Shown piece by piece: positions 1-5,913 of a stretch of 11,056 nucleotides of DNA (positions within the stretch are counted from its first letter, which is position 1; every line of letters begins with the position of its first letter). The notes under the pieces were generated by a model that saw only the letters and a program-made list of their open reading frames with translations, was not told where the DNA came from and searched no databases. Origin of the DNA: Paracoccaceae bacterium (GTDB lineage Bacteria; Pseudomonadota; Alphaproteobacteria; Rhodobacterales; Rhodobacteraceae); contig PUNI01000400.1 in NCBI GenBank assembly GCA_003551745.1, positions 1-11,056 of the forward strand. The letters run 5' to 3'. A program made the translations under genes and the position numbers.

Positions 1-204
1 GGCGGCCGCGCCGATGCCCGCGCCCACGGCCGTGCGGATGAACCGGTCGTCGCGCCCGCCCGTGGTGGCGCCGGCCAGACCGCCGACGGCCGCGCCGAGG
101 AGTGCCCCCTGCCGGGTGCGGACGTTGTCTTCCGTGGTGGGGGCGCAGGCCGCAAGGCCGAGGGCGCCGATGCTGATCAACGCGATTGTCAGACCCGGTT
201 TCAT
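1..204 (-). CDS. glycine-zipper lipoprotein, N-terminal 68 residues (partial)
   Basis: The first 68 codons of a reverse-strand gene are visible; the rest lies beyond base 1. A positively charged start (MKPG) is followed by a hydrophobic stretch ending in a lipobox, L17-A18-A19-C20, which predicts signal-peptidase II cleavage and lipidation at Cys20. The residue after Cys20 is Ala, not Asp, so outer-membrane rather than inner-membrane retention is expected by the usual +2 rule. After a short polar linker, residues 33-50 and 60-68 are Gly/Ala-rich with small residues spaced as in glycine-zipper domains (GALLGAAVGGLAGA, then VGAGIGAA). Such segments occur in small outer-membrane lipoproteins and at the N-terminus of OmpA-family lipoproteins of the YiaD type. 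Whether an OmpA-like peptidoglycan-binding domain follows cannot be seen. The start is supported by an AAGGAGG sequence (212-218) seven bases upstream. Its exact role is unknown. Confidence 0.8.
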   Translation of the reverse strand, partial: MKPGLTIALISIGALGLAACAPTTEDNVRTRQGALLGAAVGGLAGATTGGRDDRFIRTAVGAGIGAAA

Positions 205-211
205 GGCAACG

Positions 212-237
212 CCTCCTTCGCTGCGGACAGCTCCGCA
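212..237 (-). promoter_or_regulatory. Shine-Dalgarno with adjacent upstream hairpin for the lipoprotein gene
   Basis: Read on the reverse strand, a perfect 6-bp inverted repeat (TGCGGA/TCCGCA, arms 232-237 and 222-227, 4-base loop) ends three bases before a near-consensus ribosome-binding site AAGGAGG (212-218), which lies seven bases before the ATG at 204. A hairpin this close to a ribosome-binding site can protect the message 5' end or tune translation, but a 6-bp stem in GC-rich DNA can also be chance. The ribosome-binding site is well supported; a function for the hairpin is speculative. I found no convincing promoter in the gap 205-298. Confidence 0.45.
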
Positions 238-298
238 TGGCCGTTGCGCCGTGTTTACGCAGCCCCGGCGGAAAACGCCAGAGCCTGTCACGGGATCC

Positions 299-1186
299 TC
301 ACGTTTCGGGCAGGACGGCGCGCGGGGCGGCCGCGTCCGCCCGGGCCGCCTCGCGCGCCAGCATCGCCCGCTTCACAGGCAGCCCCCAGTGATAGCCGCC
401 CAGCGCGCCCGATTTCCGCAGCGCCCGGTGACAGGGAATGAGGAAGGCGATCGGGTTGCGCCCCACCGCCGTGCCCACGGCCCGCACGGCCCGCGGGCAG
501 CCCACCGCGCGGGCGATGTCGGAATAGGTGGTGACATGGCCGTCGGGCACGGCCAGCAGCGCCTCCCACACCTTGATCTGGAAGGGTGCGCCGATCAGGT
601 GCAGGGCAATCTCGCGAGGCGCATCGGGCGCATGCGGGCAACCCGGCGCCGGCGCGAAGGCCGCGGCCAGCGGAGCGGCGACGGCCCGAACATCCTCGAC
701 ATGGCGCGCGGCGGGCCAGCGCGCGGCGAGGTCGGCGAAGGCGGCCTCCACGCCGGTTTCGGCCGCGAAGGCCAGCCCACAGAGGCCACGGTCGGTCGCC
801 ATCGCCACGGCCGGGCCGAAGGGGCTGTCGACGACACCGTGGCGGATCGTCAGCCCGGCTCCGCCGCGGGCATACTCGCCCGGCCGCATCGCCTCCCAGC
901 GCAGGAAGAGATCATGCAGCCGGCCCGTCCCCGACAGGCCGCTGGCCATGGCCGCCTCCAGAACCGAGTGCCGGGCGGCGAGCAGACGCTTGGCGTGATC
1001 GAGGGCGAGATACTGCTGATAGCGCTTGGGCGAGACACCGACCCAGCGGCTGAACAGGCGCTGGAAATGCGCGGCGCTCATGCCCAGACGCCCGGCCAGC
1101 GCCTCCAGCGACAGCGGCGCGGGCGCGGCGTCGATCTCGTCCAGCGCGCGGGCGATCACCCGGTAGTGATAGCGGTCGTCGTCCAT
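299..1186 (-). CDS. ada: Ada-like protein: AraC-type HTH domain fused to O6-alkylguanine-DNA alkyltransferase
   Basis: A 295-residue protein that removes alkyl groups from O6-alkylguanine (and O4-alkylthymine) in DNA by irreversible transfer to its own cysteine. Residues about 5-109 form two helix-turn-helix units of the AraC/Ada type (LSLEALAGRLGMSAAHFQRL, then a second unit near 74-109 ending in MRPGEYARGG). Residues 112-171 are the alkyltransferase N-terminal ribonuclease-like domain. Residues 199-281 are the DNA-binding catalytic domain, with arginine-finger candidate Arg235 (in RAVRAVG), acceptor Cys252 in the PCHR motif, and the following GGYHWGL loop. It lacks the N-terminal zinc domain of E. 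coli Ada, whose cysteine accepts methyl groups from phosphotriesters, so it cannot be activated in the classical way. ATG 1186 is preferred over in-frame ATG 1198 or a longer start because GGAGG sits five bases upstream of 1186. It is divergent from nth, so the two repair genes share the 1187-1296 interval. The gene symbol is family-level; the standard Ada N-domain is absent. Confidence 0.9.
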   Translation of the reverse strand: MDDDRYHYRVIARALDEIDAAPAPLSLEALAGRLGMSAAHFQRLFSRWVGVSPKRYQQYLALDHAKRLLAARHSVLEAAMASGLSGTGRLHDLFLRWEAMRPGEYARGGAGLTIRHGVVDSPFGPAVAMATDRGLCGLAFAAETGVEAAFADLAARWPAARHVEDVRAVAAPLAAAFAPAPGCPHAPDAPREIALHLIGAPFQIKVWEALLAVPDGHVTTYSDIARAVGCPRAVRAVGTAVGRNPIAFLIPCHRALRKSGALGGYHWGLPVKRAMLAREAARADAAAPRAVLPET

Positions 1187-1191
1187 GCCGT

Positions 1192-1196
1192 CCTCC
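1192..1196 (-). promoter_or_regulatory. ribosome-binding site deciding the Ada-like start
   Basis: GGAGG on the reverse strand, followed by five bases (ACGGC) and ATG 1186. The alternative in-frame ATG at 1198 overlaps the region just upstream of this motif and has its own GGGGAGG only two bases away, which is too close for normal initiation. This spacing favours the start at 1186. Confidence 0.6.
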
Positions 1197-1260
1197 ATGG
1201 CCTCCCCTACCCTGCCGGCGTCCCGGCGCGCGACCCGAATCCTGCGCAACCCGCCGCCCC

Positions 1261-1289
1261 TTGCCGACGCCACGGGCGCGGGCCATACC
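1261..1289 (+). promoter_or_regulatory. candidate sigma70-type promoter for nth, implying a leaderless or near-leaderless message
   Basis: TTGCCG (1261-1266, four of six matches to TTGACA), a 17-base spacer, then CATACC (1284-1289, three of six matches to TATAAT). Initiation about seven bases after the -10 element would fall at 1296-1297, on the A of the nth ATG. Consistent with this, no Shine-Dalgarno sequence precedes nth. Both elements are weak matches, so this is a hypothesis from spacing and context. Confidence 0.3.
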
Positions 1290-1296
1290 TCGCGCC

Positions 1297-1956
1297 ATGG
1301 CGCGCCAGCTCGACTATGCCGCGATGAAGGCGATCTTCGCCCGCTTCGCCGAGGCCAGTCCCGAACCCCGGGGCGAGCTGGAGCACAGCAACGCCTTCAC
1401 CCTGCTGGTGGCGGTCGCGCTCTCGGCCCAGGCCACCGATGTGGGCGTGAACAAGGCCACCCGCGGCCTCTTCGCGGTGGCCGACACGCCCGAGAAGATG
1501 CTGGCCCTCGGCGAAGAGGGACTGATCGCGCATATCCGCACGATCGGGCTCTATCGCAACAAGGCCCGCCATGTGATGAAGCTGTCGCGGATCCTCGTTG
1601 AGCAGCACGGCGGGGAGGTGCCCTCCTCGCGCGCGGCGCTGCAGGCCCTGCCCGGTGTGGGGCGCAAGACCGCGAACGTGGTGCTGAACATGTGGTGGGG
1701 CCTGCCCGCGCAGGCGGTCGACACCCACATCTTCCGGGTCGGCAACCGCACCGGCATCGCCCCGGGCAAGACCCCGGAGGCGGTGGAACGCGCCATCGAG
1801 GACAACGTACCGGCGGAGTATCAGCGCCACGCCCATCACTGGCTGATCCTGCACGGCCGCTACATCTGCAAGGCACGCAAGCCCGCCTGCGCGGTCTGCC
1901 CGATCGCCGATCTGTGCCCGGCCGAGGAAAACACGAGAAGGAAAGTCTCCGCATGA
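1297..1956 (+). CDS. nth: endonuclease III, DNA glycosylase/AP lyase
   Basis: A 219-residue base-excision-repair enzyme (E. coli Nth has 211). It removes oxidised pyrimidines such as thymine glycol from DNA and nicks the abasic site by beta-elimination. The helix-hairpin-helix LPGVGRKTANVVLN spans 118-131 and contains the expected catalytic Lys124. The second catalytic residue, Asp142, lies in VDTHIFRVGNR. The C-terminal iron-sulfur loop is intact with Cys191, Cys198, Cys201 and Cys207 in the C-x6-C-x2-C-x5-C pattern of the family's [4Fe-4S] cluster. ATG 1297 (MARQLDY) fits the family length. A TTG at 1261 would add 12 atypical residues, and ATG 1324 would trim conserved helix. No ribosome-binding site is evident. 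Its stop overlaps the start of the downstream kinase by 4 nt, indicating co-transcription and coupled translation. Function is certain at family level. Confidence 0.96.
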   Translation: MARQLDYAAMKAIFARFAEASPEPRGELEHSNAFTLLVAVALSAQATDVGVNKATRGLFAVADTPEKMLALGEEGLIAHIRTIGLYRNKARHVMKLSRILVEQHGGEVPSSRAALQALPGVGRKTANVVLNMWWGLPAQAVDTHIFRVGNRTGIAPGKTPEAVERAIEDNVPAEYQRHAHHWLILHGRYICKARKPACAVCPIADLCPAEENTRRKVSA

Positions 1957-2942
1957 AACGCTTTCACGTCGTCGGGATCGGCAACGCCATGGTCGACGTT
2001 CTCAGCCATGCCGACGACCAGTTCCTGGCCGTCAACGGGGTCGGCAAGGGGATCATGCAGCTGGTGGACGCCGAACGGGCGGTGGAGCTTTACGCCCGCA
2101 TCGGTCCGGCGCGCGAGGTCTCGGGCGGCTCGGCGGCCAACACCATCGCCGGCGTCGCCGCGCTCGGCGGGCGCACGGCCTATGTGGGCAAGGTCAAGGA
2201 CGACCAGCTGGGCGCGATCTTCGCCCATGACCTGCGCGCGCAGGGCGCGGTGTTCGAGACGCCGAAGGCCCCGAAATCCGCCGCCTTCGAGACCGGCCGC
2301 TGCATCGTGCTGGTGACGCCCGACGGCGAGCGGTCGATGAACACCTATCTCGGCGCCTCCGAGACGCTGGGCCCCGAGGACATCGACGTCGAGACGATGG
2401 CGGCGACGGAATGGACCTATCTGGAAGGCTATCGCTTCGACGGGCCCGACAGCCATGCCGCCTTCGCCAAGGCGATCGCGGCGACCAAGGGCGCCGGCGG
2501 GCGGGTGGCGCTGACGCTCTCGGACCCGTTCTGCGTCGAGCGCCACCGGGCGGCGTTTCGCGCCATGATCCTCGCGGAGGTGGACCTGCTCTTCGCCAAC
2601 CGGGCGGAACTTGTGGCCATGTATGGCGGCAGCTTCGAGGCGGCGATGCAGGCCGCCGCGGCGGAGGTGGGCATGGTGGCCGCCACCGACAGCGAGAACG
2701 GCGTGCATGTCCTCGTGAACGGCGATCACAGCCATGTGCCAGCGGTCGAGACCCGGGTGGTCGATGCGACCGGGGCTGGCGATCTCTTCGCCGGCGCCTT
2801 CCTCTGGGGGCTGAACCACGGCCACGCACCGGAGGTCTGCGCGCGGATGGGCAACCTCGCCGCCTCGGAGGTGATCGGGCATATCGGTGCGCGGCCGGAG
2901 GCCGATCTACGCCGGCTCTTCGGTGCACAGGGGCTGCTCTGA
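1953..2942 (+). CDS. PfkB-family carbohydrate/nucleoside kinase (adenosine-kinase-like)
   Basis: A 329-residue cytoplasmic kinase of the ribokinase/PfkB superfamily, which phosphorylates a sugar or nucleoside hydroxyl using ATP. The N-terminus carries the VVGIGNAMVDVL strand with the substrate-binding Asp. SGGSAANT (57-64) is the di-glycine signature 1 region, LFANRAEL (213-220) holds the NxxE-like motif that coordinates Mg, and DATGAGD (271-277) is signature 2, with Asp277 as catalytic base and the anion hole before it. The GNAMVDVL opening and overall length resemble bacterial proteins annotated as adenosine kinase, but substrate cannot be assigned from motifs; ribokinase, fructokinase or other nucleoside kinase activity remain possible. 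ATG 1953 overlaps the nth stop (ATGA) and is preceded by AAGGA at 1938-1942. Why a kinase is coupled to a repair glycosylase is unclear; the pairing may only reflect shared transcription. Confidence 0.9.
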   Translation: MKRFHVVGIGNAMVDVLSHADDQFLAVNGVGKGIMQLVDAERAVELYARIGPAREVSGGSAANTIAGVAALGGRTAYVGKVKDDQLGAIFAHDLRAQGAVFETPKAPKSAAFETGRCIVLVTPDGERSMNTYLGASETLGPEDIDVETMAATEWTYLEGYRFDGPDSHAAFAKAIAATKGAGGRVALTLSDPFCVERHRAAFRAMILAEVDLLFANRAELVAMYGGSFEAAMQAAAAEVGMVAATDSENGVHVLVNGDHSHVPAVETRVVDATGAGDLFAGAFLWGLNHGHAPEVCARMGNLAASEVIGHIGARPEADLRRLFGAQGLL

Positions 2943-3052
2943 ACCGGCCGCAGGAGCCGCACTGGTGCAGGATCGGTGGTGCCAGGGCCCGGACAGGTCG
3001 CCGATTGTCCCGAAACGCGAACGCCTCCGCCGTGAGCCCGGTCACGATCGAT
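2943..3052. other. convergent intergenic region between the kinase gene and nuoN
   Basis: A 110-bp interval between two converging transcription units. Two short inverted repeats are present: CGTGA/TCACG (3031-3035 with 3042-3046, 6-base loop) and GGACA/TGTCC (2991-2995 with 3006-3010). Neither is followed on either strand by a run of T, so no standard intrinsic terminator can be called. No open frame with a ribosome-binding site was seen. Confidence 0.5.
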
Positions 3053-4453
3053 TCAGGGGGTGAGCACCGAGAGCGCCTCGGCGAAGGGTCCCGGGTAGAG
3101 CCCGGTCGCCAGCAGCAGGAGCCCCGCCGCGGCCAGAACCGCAGTATCCGGCACGGGCAGCGCGGCGGTCCGCACAGGCGGAGCCGGCGCGTGCACCGGA
3201 TAGAGCGGCGCGTCCTGCCCCGGCGGGATGCGGCGGAACAGCATCACCACGAAGCGCAGGTAATAGTATAGCCCCAGCGCCGAGCCGATCACTGCGGCGG
3301 CCACCGACAGCCAGGCCCCCGCCGACAGGATCGCGACGAAGAGATAGATCTTGGCGATGAAGCCCCCCACCGCCGGCAGGCCGGCGAGCGAGATGAGCGC
3401 CAGCGTCAGCACGCCGCCGGCCAGCGGCCGCTCCCAGGCGAGGCCGCGCAGATCCTCGATCCCGGGGTCGGCGCCGAGATGGGCGGCCACGCAGAGCGCG
3501 GCCAGCAGCGCCGGCGCATAGGCCAGAAGATAGAAGGGCACCGCCTCGGGCGCGGCGAGGCCTGAGGCAAGGATCACGGCGATGTACCCCGAATGGGCCA
3601 CCGAGGAATAGCCAAGCATCCGCGTCAGCGACTCCTGCCGAAGGGCGAGGAAATTGCCCAGAAGGATCGACGCCGCGCCCAGCAGCGCCAGGCCGCCCGA
3701 CCAGACCGGCTCGGGCAGGCCCACCGCGGTCAGCCGCACCAGCGCGATCGCGACCACCGCCTTGGATGCCGCGCCGGCGAAGGCTGCGGCGGCGGCCGGC
3801 GCCCCCTCGAAGGCGTCGGGCGCCCACATGTGAAAGGGCACCAGCGCGAACTTGAAGGCGAGCCCCGCAAGGAGGAAGCCGGCGGCGAGGATCATCACCG
3901 GATTGCCGCGCAGGCCCGGCCCCGGCATCCATCCGGCGAAGTCGAGCACGCCCGTGGCGGCATAGGCCAGGGCCAGCCCCATCAGCAGCGCCGCCGCCCC
4001 CGCCCCGCCCATGATCAGGAGCTTGTAGCCGGCCTCCAGCGCCGGGCGCGTGAGCGGCAGCACGAAGAGCGCGATCAGCGAGAGTGTGACGAGTTCGAGC
4101 CCGATGAAGAGCGGCGCGGCATGCACCGCCCCAGACAGGAGCGCGCCGCCGAGGGCCGCCAGCGCGATCAGGGCCGGGCCTTCCTTGGCCGGCGGCGCCG
4201 GGCGCAGATAGACGAGCGCGGCCAGCCCGGAGAGGCTGGCGAGCAGCGTTCCGAAGCGGGCCAGCTCGTCATCGGCAAGAATCGGCGCGGCCATCCCCGC
4301 GGGCAGGCCGAAGCGCGTCAGGGCGAGGGCCGCGGCGGCGGCCATGCCGAGGCCCGCCGCCCAACGGGCCGCGGCCGGCGGCGCCTTCGGCGCCAGCAGC
4401 ATCGCCGCCAGCGCCCCGAGCCCCAGCGCGATCAGGGGGCCGAGCGCCATCAT
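3053..4453 (-). CDS. nuoN: NADH-quinone oxidoreductase subunit N
   Basis: A 466-residue polytopic inner-membrane protein, one of the three antiporter-like proton-pumping subunits of complex I (with L and M). Expected channel residues are present: Glu120 in FIGLELVTLSL (TM5 glutamate), Lys201 in AFKFALVPFHMWAPDAFEGAP (TM7 lysine and the following signature loop), Lys231 in GAASKAVVAIA (TM8 lysine) and Lys368 in GGFIAKIYL (TM12 lysine). The length is slightly shorter than E. coli NuoN (about 485), mostly in the N-terminal helices, which are very Ala/Leu-rich. It is the last gene of the operon. Its ATG overlaps the nuoM stop by 4 nt (CCATGATGG), with no independent ribosome-binding site, which suggests translation by coupling to nuoM. 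The residue correspondence to E. coli is from memory of the family. Confidence 0.95.
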   Translation of the reverse strand: MMALGPLIALGLGALAAMLLAPKAPPAAARWAAGLGMAAAAALALTRFGLPAGMAAPILADDELARFGTLLASLSGLAALVYLRPAPPAKEGPALIALAALGGALLSGAVHAAPLFIGLELVTLSLIALFVLPLTRPALEAGYKLLIMGGAGAAALLMGLALAYAATGVLDFAGWMPGPGLRGNPVMILAAGFLLAGLAFKFALVPFHMWAPDAFEGAPAAAAAFAGAASKAVVAIALVRLTAVGLPEPVWSGGLALLGAASILLGNFLALRQESLTRMLGYSSVAHSGYIAVILASGLAAPEAVPFYLLAYAPALLAALCVAAHLGADPGIEDLRGLAWERPLAGGVLTLALISLAGLPAVGGFIAKIYLFVAILSAGAWLSVAAAVIGSALGLYYYLRFVVMLFRRIPPGQDAPLYPVHAPAPPVRTAALPVPDTAVLAAAGLLLLATGLYPGPFAEALSVLTP

Positions 4454-5913
4454 GGCCGGGCCAGCGGGGCGAGCGCCGCGTCGACCGCCGGTTCCAGAAC
4501 CACCAGCAGCAGCTGCGGCAGCAGGCCGAACAGCAGCGTGCCGGTGGCGAGCACCACGATCGGGCCGAGTTCGGCCCAGTCGAGATCCTGGGTGACGCAG
4601 GCCCGGGAGGGGACGCCGAAGATGATCCGCTTCAGGAGCCGCGTGGCATAGACCACCGAGATCACCAGCGACACCAGCGCGATGGCCGCGAGCACCCAGT
4701 TGACCTGGAACATGCCGGTGATGACCAGCGCCTCGCCGAGGAAGTTGGCGGTGCCCGGCATGGCCAGCGCCGCCGAGAAGAACACCGCGAAGGCGGCGGC
4801 GAAGCGCGGCGAGGTCTGCATCAGCCCGCCAAGCTCGCGCAGGTCGCGGGTGCCGACGCGATCATAGAGCGCGCCGATCAGCAGGAACAGCGCCGAGGCC
4901 GAGAAGGCATGGGCGATCATCTCGACGCCCGCGCCCATCATGGCGAAATGCACGCCGCCGGCGAGGCCCATCAGCACGATCGACATGTGGGCGACCGAGG
5001 TATAGGCCACCAGCCGCTTGGCGTCGGTCTGCCCGCAGGCGAGGACCGCGCCATAGATCGTCCCGAACGCCCCGAGCGCCAGCCCGAAGGGCGCCAGCAC
5101 ATGGAAGCCGTCGGGAAAGAGCATGCCGGGGAAGCGGAAGAGCCCGTAGGCGCCAGTCTTGAGCAGAAGCCCCGCCAGCAGGATCGAACCCGCCGTCGGC
5201 GCCATGGTGTGGGCGTCGGGCAGCCAGGCGTGGAGGGGCGGCGCCGGCAGCTTGGTGAGAAACGCGAGCGCGAAGCCGAGAAGCAGCCAGACCTGCGCCA
5301 CCGGCGGGATGCCCATCTCGGCGAAGACGAAGGCGTCGAAGGTGATCTCGGGCGCCGTGGCGGCCATCCAGAAGACGCCGGCCAGCAGCCCCAGCCCCGC
5401 CACCGCGTTGAAGACGAGGAACTTCAGTGCCACCGCCTCGCGGTCGCCATGGCCCCAGATCGAGATCAGCAGGAAGGAGGGAACCAGCATCAGCTCCCAG
5501 AAGAAGGCGAAGAACAGCAGATCCATCGACAGGAAGACGCCGTTCGAGGCCGCCACCGTCCACAGCAGGCAGGCGTGGAAGAGCCCCGAGTCCTTGCGGA
5601 TGTTCCAGGAGACGATGACCGAGATGATGCCGAGGACCAGCGACACCGCGACGAGCGCGGCGGAGAGCCCGTCCATCGCCAGCAGGAACTGCAGGCCCAG
5701 TGCCGGCGCATACTGGTAGCGGACCATGGCCAGCCACTGCTCGCCCGGCGCATCCTCGGGCGGGGCGCCCGTCCATGCCACCACCAGCGCGATCAGCGCC
5801 ACCGCGAGCAGGCCGATGGACAGCCAGCGTTCGGCGTCGCGCCCCAGCCGGGGCGCCAGAAGAGCCGCGACGCCGCCGAGAAGCGGCAGCACGATGAGCG
5901 CGGTCAGCGCCAT
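4450..5913 (-). CDS. nuoM: NADH-quinone oxidoreductase subunit M
   Basis: A 487-residue inner-membrane antiporter-like subunit of the complex I distal arm. Visible functional residues, numbered from the chosen start: Glu140 in FFWELMLVPSF (TM5), Lys221 in FLTKLPAPPLHAWLPDAHT (TM7 lysine before the LPDAH signature), Lys252 in LLLKTGAYGLFRF (TM8) and Glu394 in MPGTANFLGE (TM12, where L and N have lysine). The repeated loop DAKRLVAYTSVAHM (297-310) is also typical. The start is taken at ATG 5913 (MALTALIVLPLLGG), because GGGGGA lies four bases upstream; the earlier in-frame ATG 5925 has no ribosome-binding site. With this start the gene overlaps nuoL by 10 nt, and its stop overlaps the nuoN start by 4 nt. 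Confidence 0.95.
   Translation of the reverse strand: MALTALIVLPLLGGVAALLAPRLGRDAERWLSIGLLAVALIALVVAWTGAPPEDAPGEQWLAMVRYQYAPALGLQFLLAMDGLSAALVAVSLVLGIISVIVSWNIRKDSGLFHACLLWTVAASNGVFLSMDLLFFAFFWELMLVPSFLLISIWGHGDREAVALKFLVFNAVAGLGLLAGVFWMAATAPEITFDAFVFAEMGIPPVAQVWLLLGFALAFLTKLPAPPLHAWLPDAHTMAPTAGSILLAGLLLKTGAYGLFRFPGMLFPDGFHVLAPFGLALGAFGTIYGAVLACGQTDAKRLVAYTSVAHMSIVLMGLAGGVHFAMMGAGVEMIAHAFSASALFLLIGALYDRVGTRDLRELGGLMQTSPRFAAAFAVFFSAALAMPGTANFLGEALVITGMFQVNWVLAAIALVSLVISVVYATRLLKRIIFGVPSRACVTQDLDWAELGPIVVLATGTLLFGLLPQLLLVVLEPAVDAALAPLARP

Noticed and set aside
205..298. GGCG-GAAAA-CGCC repeat near 265-277 as terminator of the Ada-like gene
   Set aside because: Only a 4-bp stem and no following T run on the reverse strand.
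14..1327. 437-codon forward open frame across the lipoprotein and Ada-like genes
   Set aside because: It is antisense to two well-supported reverse-strand genes, has Arg/Pro/Gly-rich composition without any motif, and runs through an intergenic gap; a high-GC artefact.
2991..3046. Possible bidirectional intrinsic terminator between the kinase gene and nuoN
   Set aside because: The stems are only 5 bp and no T run follows on either strand; listed only as weak inverted repeats.
4450..5913. Met in the NuoM LPDAH-T-x-APTAG loop, where many homologues have Glu
   Set aside because: The position is not strictly conserved (E. coli has Gln there, as far as I recall), and the true channel residues Glu140, Lys221, Lys252 and Glu394 are intact.
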